From contig CAJMRE010000046.1 in NCBI GenBank assembly GCA_905215755.1, forward strand, positions 1 to 12,345: a stretch of 12,345 nt of DNA, given 5' to 3'. Origin of the DNA: an uncultured bacterium (GTDB lineage: Bacteria; Actinomycetota; Coriobacteriia; Coriobacteriales; Coriobacteriaceae). Every line of letters begins with the position of its first letter. Positions within the stretch are counted from its first letter, which is position 1. The position numbers and the translations under genes were made by a program. Below the pieces are notes generated by a model. It was not told the DNA's origin. It did no database searches and saw only the letters and a list, made by a program, of their open reading frames with translations. Below are positions 6,136-12,291 of this stretch, in pieces.

Positions 6136-6524
6136 TATGCCTCGGTCGAGGGCTCCGCAGCCTCGGTATCAGCCTCGACGGCGTTCTCGACCACGACGTC
6201 GGCGGCAGGCGTCACGTTGCCGCCCGAAATGGCGTCGTTGAGCTGCTCGCGCAGCTGGTCCATGCGCTCGCGGGCCAGGTCGACCTTGGCGCGCAGGTCA
6301 TCGGTCTTGGCGTCGACCATCGGGCCAAAGTCATTCACCGCAGCACGGGCCTCCTCGGCGCTGTGCTCGTAGGTGTCGCGCATATTGTCCCAGGCGTCGT
6401 TGGCGATATCGGCAGCCATGGCGCGGGTCTCGGCGCCCGAGCGCGGGGCCAGAGCAACGCCGACAATAGCGCCGGCAGCGGCACCAAAAAGCGCGCCGGA
6501 GACAAAGCTGAAAGTCTTACCCAT
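6135..6524 (-). CDS. YtxH domain-containing membrane-associated protein
   Basis: A 129-residue protein from MGKTFSFVSG. One glycine/alanine-rich N-terminal membrane segment (5-26, FVSGALFGAAAGAIVGVALAP) is followed by PRSGAETR, the pattern typical of YtxH-like proteins. A long charged amphipathic helix follows (about 32-100, heptad-like, probably coiled coil), then an acidic Ala/Glu tail. These proteins are often general-stress envelope proteins of unknown mechanism. Two starts compete. The ATG at 6530 leaves only 4 nt after AGGAG. The ATG at 6524 has GAGAGG 7 nt upstream and gives the usual MGK start, so I prefer it. It is the first gene of an operon with the PRC-barrel gene, overlapping by one base (TAATG). 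Confidence 0.82.
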   Translation of the reverse strand: MGKTFSFVSGALFGAAAGAIVGVALAPRSGAETRAMAADIANDAWDNMRDTYEHSAEEARAAVNDFGPMVDAKTDDLRAKVDLARERMDQLREQLNDAISGGNVTPAADVVVENAVEADTEAAEPSTEA

Positions 6525-6541
6525 GATCATTCCTCTCCTGC

Positions 6542-6581
6542 GGGCACGTCGGTGCCCACCGTTTGAATGCTGTCCATTATA
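6542..6581 (-). promoter_or_regulatory. Promoter and leader hairpin of the YtxH/PRC-barrel operon
   Basis: A perfect TATAAT lies at 6581-6576 on the minus strand. No good -35 stands 16-18 nt upstream; the best partial match is GCGGCA. In the short leader GGGCAC-CGAC-GTGCCC (6557-6542) forms a perfect 6-bp hairpin with a tetraloop, directly before the AGGAGAGG ribosome site. Confidence 0.6.
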
Positions 6582-6590
6582 CCCGCAGCG

Positions 6591-6643
6591 CATCACTTGC
6601 CGCTCCGCTCATCTGCGTACGGCAAAGGCGCAGGTACGTGATG
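6591..6643. other. Nested inverted repeats downstream of the cyanophycin-synthetase-N-like gene
   Basis: CATCAC (6591-6596) followed directly by TTGCCG (6597-6602) matches, in inverted order, CGGCAA (6620-6625) and GTGATG (6638-6643). No U-run follows on the minus strand, so this is not a standard terminator. It lies between the stop of the gene at 6661 and the -10 of the YtxH operon, and overlaps where that promoter's -35 would be. Confidence 0.4.
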
Positions 6644-6660
6644 GTGATAAACGCGTAGGC

Positions 6661-7494
6661 CTACTCCTGGGGCATAGCCGGCATGGCCACCGTGGCACCC
6701 GGGTCCTCGCCGGCGCCGTCCACGAGCGGCAGACCGCCCTCATGCGCAGGTCCTGCCGGAACCGTCGCCGCACCGCCAAAGACGGCAGCGGAGGCCTCGT
6801 GGTTCTCGGCAACCGCGCCCTCGGTATCAATCGCCACCTGGGGCTCGTCGTCAAAGTTGGGGACGCCCTGGGGCTCGGCGGGAACGGGCTCGGCGGTCGC
6901 ATCGGCAACGGGCTCGGCGTCGACCGGCACATCGCCCTCGTCAGCGCCCTCGTCCTCGGCAGCATCTTCGCCGTTCGCAGCGGCGACGGCCTCGTGAGGA
7001 TCCTTGCCCTCGGCCTCGGCGCGCATGCCCAGTACCAGGTTGCGCAGGCCCGCGACCGTGCCCTCCACGTCGGGGGCAGGCTGGTCGGCGTGCAGGTACG
7101 CCCAGTCCATCATAAAGGTTGCCGACGACAGCGCACCGATGGCCAGCGCGTCGTCGGGGCACGAAAGCTCAACCTCAAAGACGCGCTCGTCGTGCTCGCT
7201 TACGCGCGTGCGGCCGCACGAGATGCTACCGGCAAGACCGGTCTCGTTCATGAGCTCGACCGTCACATGCTCAAGCAGATGGCAAAGCTCGGTCTGGCCC
7301 ATGCAGTCCTGGAACTCGCGACCGGAATCACCCAGGCACAGGTGCTTGGCAATCGCCGGCACCAGGTAATACACGCGCGCCGTGGCCTCGATATCCTCCG
7401 AGGTCATGAGCGGCATGCCGGGGTTCACCAGCACATGCGCGCAGATCTTGTCCTCGCTGACGGTGACCTTAAGGATGTTGAACAGGCCTGCCAT
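6661..7494 (-). CDS. Protein resembling the cyanophycin synthetase N-terminal domain, with acidic Ala/Pro-rich tail
   Basis: A 277-residue, apparently soluble protein. The folded part (1 to about 158) contains TELCHLLEHVTVELMNETGL (68-87), SCGRTR (92-97) and FEVELSCPDDALAIGALSSA (106-125). This order and wording recall the N-terminal domain of CphA, where a His-x-x-Glu-His block (LEHVALELQ), GRTR and a strand with an acidic/AG motif occur in sequence. The ATP-grasp and Mur-ligase-like synthetase domains of CphA are absent. H72, E75, H76 and E80 form HxxEHxxxE, a metal-site-like arrangement. Residues 160-277 are low-complexity, rich in Glu, Ala, Pro and Asp, and probably disordered. The ATG at 7494 has GGGGAG 4 nt upstream, and the gene starts 24 nt after the CNNM/CorC gene, probably in one operon. 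The family link is from memory of motifs and not from a search. Confidence 0.65.
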   Translation of the reverse strand: MAGLFNILKVTVSEDKICAHVLVNPGMPLMTSEDIEATARVYYLVPAIAKHLCLGDSGREFQDCMGQTELCHLLEHVTVELMNETGLAGSISCGRTRVSEHDERVFEVELSCPDDALAIGALSSATFMMDWAYLHADQPAPDVEGTVAGLRNLVLGMRAEAEGKDPHEAVAAANGEDAAEDEGADEGDVPVDAEPVADATAEPVPAEPQGVPNFDDEPQVAIDTEGAVAENHEASAAVFGGAATVPAGPAHEGGLPLVDGAGEDPGATVAMPAMPQE

Positions 7495-7518
7495 AACTCT
7501 CCCCTACTCTTCCTTGCC

Positions 7519-8892
7519 CTACTCGTCGCCATCGTGCGGATCCACAGAGCCCGCACCCGACGTCGCCGGCTTCTCTGCCGAAGACTCGGAATCCTTCTTA
7601 TCGGTTTCGGCCGGAGCGATCACGCGGATGAGCGAGATGCGCTGGCCACGCATCGACTGCACCTTGAACTTGTACCCTGCAACCTCAAACACCTCTCCGA
7701 TGTCGGGCACCGAGTCGCAAAGCTCCAAAATCCAGCCGGCGATGGTCTCATAATCATCGCTTTCCTCGAGCGGCCAACCAAGCTCAATCGCGTCATCGCA
7801 CGAAAAACGCCCATCAACGAGCCACTCGCGGCGCGAAAGGCGCGTGAGATACTTGTTGTCGGGGTCGAACTCGTCCTCGATCTCGCCGACGATCTCCTCG
7901 ACGATGTCCTCGATGGTGATAATGCCGGCCGTACCGCCGTACTCGTCCACGACCACCACGATCTGGTCGTGAGAGGTCTGCATCTCGGACAGCAGCGGCA
8001 GGATGTCCTTGGTGTCGGGCACAAAGGTGGCGTCGCGCAAAAAACCGGCGATGGGCTGGTCGCCCTTGCCGTCGAGCGCGGGCTGAATCAGGTCCTTGAT
8101 GTGCGCAATGCCGGCGACGTTGTCGGGATCCTCGTGATAGACGGGGATGCGGCTAAAGCCGGTCTGGCGCATGGTGGACAGCACGTCGGCGACCGTCTCG
8201 TCGTCCTCGCACATGGTGGTGTCCACGCGCGGCACCATGACCTCGCGGGCAACGGTGTCGCCCAGGTCGAAGATCTCGTGGATCATGCGCTTTTCCTCGT
8301 CGAGCAGGTCGTCCTGCTCCGAGACCATGTACTTGATCTCTTCTTCCGAGACGTTCTGGCGGTCGTCGGCACTCTTGATGCGCAGGATGCGGGCCAGGCC
8401 ATCGGAGCAAGCGCCAGTCAGCCACACGAGCGGACGGGCGATCTTCTGGAACACGGAAAGCGGGCCCACGACCTGCTTGGACACGCCCTCGGCATTGGCC
8501 AGGCCGATGCGCTTGGGGACGAGCTCGCCGATCACGATGGATACGAAGGCGACCGCGACGGTGATGATGACCGGCGCCAGGCCGCGCGCGATGGCGGAGA
8601 GCGGCGCGATGCCAAAGCTCATGAGCCACGTGGCGAGCGGGTCGGACAGACTCGTCGAGGCGACGGCGGACGAGGCGAAGCCCACGAGCGTAATGGCAAC
8701 CTGGATGGTGGCGAGCAGCTGGTCGGAGTCGGCAGCCAGCTTAATGGCACGCTCGGCGCGCTTGTCGCCTTCCTCGGCCTCGTGCTCCAGCACGGCGCGC
8801 TTGGCCGTGGTGAGCGCCATCTCGGACATAGAGAAGTAGCCGTTGATGAGGGTCAAAACGAGGGTGGTGATAAGGGAGATGGTTATGTCCAT
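7519..8892 (-). CDS. CNNM/CorC-type transporter-like protein with CBS pair (hemolysin C family)
   Basis: A 457-residue protein of the CorC/HlyC family, implicated in Mg2+/Co2+ export or resistance. Residues 1 to about 190 form the CNNM (DUF21) membrane domain, with an N-terminal helix, FSMSEMALTTAKR (20-32), and GELVPKRIGL (122-131). A CBS pair follows (about 212-335), with the family phrases REVMVPRVDTTM (216-227), RIPVYHEDPDNVAGIAHIKDL (248-268) and VVDEYGGTAGIITIEDIVEEI (314-334). A C-terminal CorC_HlyC domain follows (about 350-425), then a charged, probably disordered tail. Length and domain order are normal for the family. The ATG at 8892 is the start just before the first membrane helix; an upstream in-frame extension has unlikely composition. 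Its GGAGG is 15 nt upstream and lies in a hairpin. It heads an operon with the cyanophycin-synthetase-N-like gene. Confidence 0.92.
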   Translation of the reverse strand: MDITISLITTLVLTLINGYFSMSEMALTTAKRAVLEHEAEEGDKRAERAIKLAADSDQLLATIQVAITLVGFASSAVASTSLSDPLATWLMSFGIAPLSAIARGLAPVIITVAVAFVSIVIGELVPKRIGLANAEGVSKQVVGPLSVFQKIARPLVWLTGACSDGLARILRIKSADDRQNVSEEEIKYMVSEQDDLLDEEKRMIHEIFDLGDTVAREVMVPRVDTTMCEDDETVADVLSTMRQTGFSRIPVYHEDPDNVAGIAHIKDLIQPALDGKGDQPIAGFLRDATFVPDTKDILPLLSEMQTSHDQIVVVVDEYGGTAGIITIEDIVEEIVGEIEDEFDPDNKYLTRLSRREWLVDGRFSCDDAIELGWPLEESDDYETIAGWILELCDSVPDIGEVFEVAGYKFKVQSMRGQRISLIRVIAPAETDKKDSESSAEKPATSGAGSVDPHDGDE

Positions 8893-8894
8893 CG

Positions 8895-8912
8895 GGAGTT
8901 TCTCGAACCTCC
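8895..8912 (-). promoter_or_regulatory. Hairpin sequestering the ribosome site of the CNNM/CorC gene
   Basis: On the minus strand 8912-8895 reads GGAGGTTCGAGAAACTCC. GGAG pairs with CTCC and TT with AA around a CGAG loop, with one G-A mismatch. The only good Shine-Dalgarno (GGAGG) is in the 5' arm, and the ATG follows the 3' arm by 2 nt. Either the hairpin limits initiation or it shortens the effective 15-nt spacing. Confidence 0.45.
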
Positions 8913-8929
8913 AAGATTCGGGACGTCGG

Positions 8930-8957
8930 ATTAAAACGTTGACGGCGGATACGGCAA
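8930..8957 (-). promoter_or_regulatory. Possible promoter of the CNNM/CorC operon
   Basis: TTGCCG (8957-8952), a 16-nt spacer and TTTAAT (8935-8930) on the minus strand, about 38 nt before the ATG. Each hexamer is a moderate sigma-70 match. Read-through from the hemolysin III gene 110 nt upstream is the alternative. Confidence 0.4.
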
Positions 8958-9002
8958 TTGCGCCGGCGCCCAAACAAGGACGCGAGCGCGCAGGCGTGGT
9001 CG

Positions 9003-9686
9003 CTAGATTACGAAGAGGATCACCGCCATGAACTGGAAGATGCTGCCGGCGAGTACCCACAGGTGAAACACGCTGTGCAGATAGCGCACGTTTTTGGCGA
9101 TATAGAACGGCACGCCCGCGGTGTAGCACACGCCGCCGACGGCGAGCAGGGCAAGTGCCACGGGGTTGAGCAGCGCCACAAGTTCGGGCAGCTTAAAGAC
9201 AACGAGCCAGCCCATCAGCAGGTAGACCAGGCCGCTTACCCAGTGCGGTTGACGCTCGCGCATAAAGCACTCGAGGGCGATGCCGATAATGGCGATGGCC
9301 CATACGGCAAAGAACAGCACAGCGCCGCCGTCGTTTGCGAGCGTGATGAGGCAAAACGGCGTATAGCTGCCGGCTATGAGCAGGTAGATGCAGCTGTGGT
9401 CGATGATGCGAAACACGCGCTTGGCGCGCGCGGGCTGAATCGCGTGGTAGAGCGTGGAGGCTAGGTATTCGAGGATAATGCTGACGCCGTAGACAATTGC
9501 CGCGGCCATGTGGGCCGGGCCTCCGCCGCGCAGGGCGGCGAATACGATCAGGAGCACCAGGCCCGCGATACCCAGCAGGCAGCCGACACCATGGGTGACG
9601 GAGTTCATGATCTCCTCACCCACCGTGTAGTGTGGAACGGCCGCGGTCTTGGGTCGCGGCTTAGAACTGTCGCTCGAATCGGACAT
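9003..9686 (-). CDS. Hemolysin III family (TrhA/PAQR) membrane protein
   Basis: A 227-residue protein with seven hydrophobic segments. It carries the HlyIII/PAQR signature positions: NSVTHGVG (28-35), EYLASTLYHA with His81, RIIDHSCIYLLIAGSYTP (93-110) with Asp96 and His97, and RYLHSVFHLWVLAGS (201-215) with His204 and His208. The Asp and His residues form the family's intramembrane metal site. Bacterial members are linked to membrane-lipid homeostasis; the hemolysin name is historical. A TTG at 9704 opens the frame. I prefer the ATG at 9686, which has GGAGG 11 nt upstream, whereas GGAGG would fall inside the longer version. It is divergent from the alpha/beta hydrolase and has its own promoter. 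Confidence 0.92.
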   Translation of the reverse strand: MSDSSDSSKPRPKTAAVPHYTVGEEIMNSVTHGVGCLLGIAGLVLLIVFAALRGGGPAHMAAAIVYGVSIILEYLASTLYHAIQPARAKRVFRIIDHSCIYLLIAGSYTPFCLITLANDGGAVLFFAVWAIAIIGIALECFMRERQPHWVSGLVYLLMGWLVVFKLPELVALLNPVALALLAVGGVCYTAGVPFYIAKNVRYLHSVFHLWVLAGSIFQFMAVILFVI

Positions 9687-9721
9687 GCCGGTTACATCCT
9701 CCAACGTAAAGAGTTCTCAAC

Positions 9722-9751
9722 ACTATATCAAAGCGTCTAGGTACGTGCGAA
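9722..9751 (-). promoter_or_regulatory. Promoter of the hemolysin III gene
   Basis: The extended -10 TGATATAGT has its hexamer at 9727-9722. An 18-nt spacer separates it from TTCGCA (9751-9746) on the minus strand. The -35 lies within the imperfect palindrome GTGCGAAATTTGCAC (9745-9759; 6 of 7 base pairs matched), a possible operator. Confidence 0.55.
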
Positions 9752-9793
9752 ATTTGCACCATACGTGACCCTTTGTTTACCCATTCTTTGTCT

Positions 9794-9807
9794 GTTGACG
9801 CATCAAC
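9794..9807. promoter_or_regulatory. Candidate operator 1 (palindrome over the -35)
   Basis: GTTGACGCATCAAC has arms GTTGA/TCAAC around CGCA and contains the whole -35 hexamer of the hydrolase promoter. A closely related 14-mer (11 of 14 identical) lies 45 bp downstream, centre to centre. A repressor binding here would block RNA polymerase. Confidence 0.5.
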
Positions 9808-9823
9808 GGCGAACGTCCATAAT
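9795..9823 (+). promoter_or_regulatory. Promoter of the alpha/beta hydrolase gene
   Basis: TTGACG (9795-9800), an exact 17-nt spacer and CATAAT (9818-9823); each hexamer matches the sigma-70 consensus at 5 of 6 positions. The predicted start is near 9830, leaving a leader of about 43 nt that includes the second palindrome. Confidence 0.8.
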
Positions 9824-9838
9824 GCGCTTGCATTAAAT

Positions 9839-9852
9839 GTTGATGTATTAAC
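9839..9852. promoter_or_regulatory. Candidate operator 2 (palindrome in the leader)
   Basis: GTTGATGTATTAAC follows the same GTTGAYGYATYAAC pattern as operator 1. It lies between the predicted transcription start and the ribosome site AGGAAAG (9860-9866). The matched pair on either side of the start suggests repression by one dimeric or looping regulator that is not encoded in this window. Confidence 0.5.
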
Positions 9853-9872
9853 ATCTTATAGGAAAGCTTCTT

Positions 9873-10838
9873 ATGTCTCAAAACGCACGTTCCCATCGAA
9901 AGCTCAAGATAGCCGGCGTCGTTGCGCTGGTGGTTGTCGTTGCGCTGCTCGGATTTGCCGGCAACTTTCTGTTTGACTTCGCGCTGAATCCCCGCGCGCC
10001 ATACACCATGAAGATGATGCAGGATAGCAAGAACGACAAAGAAGGTGAGCAGCCGGATGCCGAGGATACCGAGGCGCGGGCATGGTTTAAAGAGAACCGC
10101 AAGAGCAGGAGCCTCACCGCGGACGACGGGACCGAGCTTGCCGCCTGGTATTTTGCTGCGTCGGAGAGCACGCACGACTACGCCGTCTGCCTGCATGGAT
10201 ATACCAACGAGCCCATCGGTATGGCCCGATACGCCAAACGCTTCCACGACCGTGGCATGAACGTACTCGCACCCGCCGCCCGCGCCCACGAGCGCTCCGG
10301 CGGCGACTATATCGGCATGGGCTGGCCCGAGCGCCTCGACATCGTCGCATGGATCGAGCGAATCGTTCAGGCTGACCCCGAGGCGCGCATCCTGGTCTTT
10401 GGCGAGTCGATGGGTGCGGCAACTGCCATGAACGTCGCGGGGGAGTCTCTGCCCGCAAACGTGAAATGCATTATCGAGGACTGCGGTTATACGAGTGTTT
10501 GGGACGAGTTTTCTCTGCAGCTCAAGGACGTGTTCGGCCTGCCCAGCTTTCCCTTGCTCGATGTAGCAAACTTGGTGTGCAACGTGCGCGCGGGCTACGA
10601 CTTTCATAAGGCGAGCAGTGTGGAGCAACTCAAACACGCGACGGTTCCCATGCTGTTTATCCACGGCGACCAGGACACCTTTGTACCGTACAGTATGCTC
10701 GACCAAAACTACGAGGCGTGCGCCAGCAAGGTCAAGCAAAAGCTCACCATCCATGGCGCCACCCACGCCAAGAGTGCGCAAGTTGACCCCGAGCTCTACT
10801 GGAACACAGTCAATAACTTCCTCGACGAGCACTTTTAG
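9873..10838 (+). CDS. Membrane-anchored alpha/beta hydrolase
   Basis: A 321-residue protein. Residues 1-11 are basic and 12-34 form one hydrophobic helix (uncleaved anchor or signal), so the catalytic part is probably outside the membrane. The alpha/beta-hydrolase fold follows. CLHGYTNEP (106-114) is the oxyanion region, LVFGESMGAAT (174-184) carries the nucleophile Ser179, FIHGDQDTFVP (262-272) carries the acid (Asp268), and GATHAKS (295-301) carries His298. The complete triad and the HGDxDxxVP phrase resemble the BAAT/acyl-CoA thioesterase-like and cinnamoyl-esterase-like branches of serine hydrolases. The substrate cannot be told. AGGAAAG stands 6 nt before the ATG. It is transcribed alone from a strong-looking promoter flanked by twin palindromes, and ends at two hairpins. 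Confidence 0.9.
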   Translation: MSQNARSHRKLKIAGVVALVVVVALLGFAGNFLFDFALNPRAPYTMKMMQDSKNDKEGEQPDAEDTEARAWFKENRKSRSLTADDGTELAAWYFAASESTHDYAVCLHGYTNEPIGMARYAKRFHDRGMNVLAPAARAHERSGGDYIGMGWPERLDIVAWIERIVQADPEARILVFGESMGAATAMNVAGESLPANVKCIIEDCGYTSVWDEFSLQLKDVFGLPSFPLLDVANLVCNVRAGYDFHKASSVEQLKHATVPMLFIHGDQDTFVPYSMLDQNYEACASKVKQKLTIHGATHAKSAQVDPELYWNTVNNFLDEHF

Positions 10839-10873
10839 GCAAAAAGCAACGTCTGGGGTTTTGTTGCCTAAAA
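10833..10873. other. 10-bp inverted repeat at the hydrolase stop codon
   Basis: TTTTAGGCAA (10833-10842) and TTGCCTAAAA (10864-10873) are perfect inverted arms around a 21-nt loop. Pairing can extend a few A-T pairs inward past one mismatch. The TAG stop lies in the left arm. There is no T-run after it, so it may protect the transcript's 3' end instead of terminating transcription. Confidence 0.55.
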
Positions 10874-10915
10874 CGCCTTGTGGTCGGCGGTATTCGATTT
10901 TTCACCTCGCTTCCG

Positions 10916-10954
10916 AAAAGCCGCCCGTGAGCGCTGTGCTCACGGGCGGCTTTT
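10916..10954. terminator. Bidirectional intrinsic terminator
   Basis: GCCGCCCGTGAGC (10920-10932) pairs perfectly over 13 bp with GCTCACGGGCGGC (10938-10950) around a 5-nt loop. A4 precedes and T4 follows the stem, so it can act on both strands. It lies between the convergent hydrolase and DUF362 genes and serves both. Confidence 0.95.
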
Positions 10955-11002
10955 ACTTACGTTGCGCTGCTAAAAGAACGCGATTTGTCCAATAACCGGA
11001 CG

Positions 11003-12208
11003 CTACTTGACCTCGATGAGCTCATACTCGCTCGTGCCCAGGCCAATCTTTTCGGCGTGCGCGATGCACGCGCGCCAGTCGGTGTCGGGATGCGTGATGC
11101 AGAAGGGGTCGTGTGCCTGCTCGCCCTCCAGGTGCTCGTGATTGTGCTCCATCTTAGCGGCGCTATCGGTGAGCTCGGTGTTGGGCAGCGGCTCGGATGT
11201 CATGACGGCGTCGGCGCAAGCCTGGTCGATGGCGACCGGGTCGAAGCTCGCGAACATACCGATATCGTTGACGATGGGCGTGTCGTTTTCGGGATGGCAA
11301 TCGCAGTTGGGACTAATGTCCATAGCGAGCGAGATGTGGAAACTCGGGCGGCCGTCGACGACAGCCTTCGTGTACTCGGCGATCTTGTAGTTGAGCACAT
11401 CGGCCGCAGCGTCATAGCCGGGCTTGATGCAGTCCTGGTTGCACGCCGCAATGCAGCGCCCACACCCCACGCAGCGATTGTGGTCGATGGCGGCCACGTG
11501 TACCGTGCGAGTACTACCGTTGGCAAGCTCGCGCTCGCGGGTGTCGTCAAACGAGACGGCGTTGTGCGCGCAGATCTTTTCGCAGGCGTGGCAGCCCACG
11601 CAGTTGGTGGTATCGACATTCGGCTTGCCGGCGGCGTGCTGCTCCATCTTGCCAGCACGGCTGCCGCCTCCCATGCCCAGGTTCTTCATGGCGCCGCCAA
11701 ATCCGGCCTGCTCATGGCCCTTAAAGTGGGTGAGGCTGATCACGATGTCGGCGTCCATGAGTGCCTGGCCGATCTTGGCCTCGTGCACGTACTCACCGCC
11801 CTCGACCGGAACGAGTGCCTCATCGGTGCCTTTGAGGCCGTCGGCGATGATAATCTGACAGCCCGTGGCATACGGGGTGAAGCCGTTCTGGTAGGCGGTG
11901 TCGATGTGCTCGAGCGCGTTTTTGCGGCTACCGACGTAGAGCGTGTTGCAGTCGGTGAGGAAGGGCTTGCCGCCCAGCTCTTTTACGACGTCCGCGACGG
12001 CGCGGGCGTAGTTGGGGCGCAAAAAGCTCAGGTTGCCCAGCTCGCCAAAGTGAATCTTGATAGCAACGAACTTGTTCTCAAAGTCGATCTGCTCAATACC
12101 GGCGCGGCGAATGAGGCGCTTGAGCTTGTCGAGCTGGCTCTCGCGAGCATGCGTGCGCAGGTTCGTAAAGTACACCTTGGCGGGTGCGGCGGATGCAGTT
12201 GCGGTCAT
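11003..12208 (-). CDS. DUF362 protein with two [4Fe-4S] ferredoxin-type clusters
   Basis: A 401-residue, apparently cytosolic protein. DUF362 covers about 10-190 and resumes after the ferredoxin insert (about 265-345, with FHISLAMDISPNCDCHPEND and GMFASFDPVAIDQAC). Typical phrases are KIHFGELGNLSFLRP (51-65), ISLTHFKGHEQAGFGGAMKNLGMG (157-180) and AGKMEQH. The insert carries two CxxCxxCxxxC motifs: C203/C206/C209/C213 (CVGCHACEKIC) and C246/C249/C252/C256 (CVGCGRCIAAC). The Pro usually following the last Cys of such clusters is absent in both. DUF362-ferredoxin proteins are widespread in anaerobes and presumed electron carriers or cofactor-related, without a settled reaction. The ATG at 12208 has GAGGGG 8 nt upstream. 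It is monocistronic here, with its own promoter and the shared bidirectional terminator. Confidence 0.93.
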   Translation of the reverse strand: MTATASAAPAKVYFTNLRTHARESQLDKLKRLIRRAGIEQIDFENKFVAIKIHFGELGNLSFLRPNYARAVADVVKELGGKPFLTDCNTLYVGSRKNALEHIDTAYQNGFTPYATGCQIIIADGLKGTDEALVPVEGGEYVHEAKIGQALMDADIVISLTHFKGHEQAGFGGAMKNLGMGGGSRAGKMEQHAAGKPNVDTTNCVGCHACEKICAHNAVSFDDTRERELANGSTRTVHVAAIDHNRCVGCGRCIAACNQDCIKPGYDAAADVLNYKIAEYTKAVVDGRPSFHISLAMDISPNCDCHPENDTPIVNDIGMFASFDPVAIDQACADAVMTSEPLPNTELTDSAAKMEHNHEHLEGEQAHDPFCITHPDTDWRACIAHAEKIGLGTSEYELIEVK

Positions 12209-12219
12209 AGATATATCCC

Positions 12220-12249
12220 CTCTGTCTATATGGCGTTACAGACATAGAG
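12220..12249 (-). promoter_or_regulatory. Leader hairpin touching the DUF362 ribosome site
   Basis: On the minus strand CTCT-AT-GTCT (12249-12240) pairs with AGACAGAG (12227-12220) over 8 bp with a 2-nt bulge. Its 3' arm ends in the first bases of AGAGGGG, the ribosome-binding purines. It begins within a few bases of the predicted transcript start, so it would be an initial leader hairpin. Confidence 0.4.
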
Positions 12250-12250
12250 G

Positions 12251-12281
12251 ATGGTACCAGTTAAAGCAGAGTTAAAGTCAA
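12251..12281 (-). promoter_or_regulatory. Promoter of the DUF362 gene
   Basis: TTGACT (12281-12276), a 19-nt spacer and extended -10 TGGTACCAT with hexamer TACCAT (12256-12251) on the minus strand. In the spacer CTTTAACT is repeated exactly 11 bp apart (12277-12270 and 12266-12259), i.e. on the same DNA face, which could be a regulator site. Confidence 0.5.
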
Positions 12282-12291
12282 GTACGGCACC

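Noticed and set aside
6373..8934. Very long open frame (853 codons) on the plus strand opposite three genes
   Set aside because: Its translation is rich in His, Arg, Gly and Val with no recognisable domain. It mirrors the GC-biased third positions of well-supported minus-strand genes (CNNM/CorC, CphA-N-like, YtxH).
7519..9129. Long 536-residue version of the CNNM/CorC protein
   Set aside because: The extra 79 N-terminal residues are Arg-rich, overlap the 3' end of the hemolysin III gene, and precede the normal first membrane helix of the family.
9777..10832. 351-codon minus-strand open frame opposite the hydrolase
   Set aside because: The plus strand has a complete catalytic triad, a strong promoter and a ribosome site. 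The antisense product looks like a compositional shadow.
10833..10873. Inverted repeat at the hydrolase stop as an intrinsic terminator
   Set aside because: Its loop is 21 nt and no T-run follows. The 13-bp hairpin at 10916-10954 is the convincing terminator.
10985..12247. 420-codon plus-strand open frame opposite the DUF362 gene
   Set aside because: It runs across the DUF362 promoter and has no motif. The minus strand carries two intact iron-sulfur motifs.
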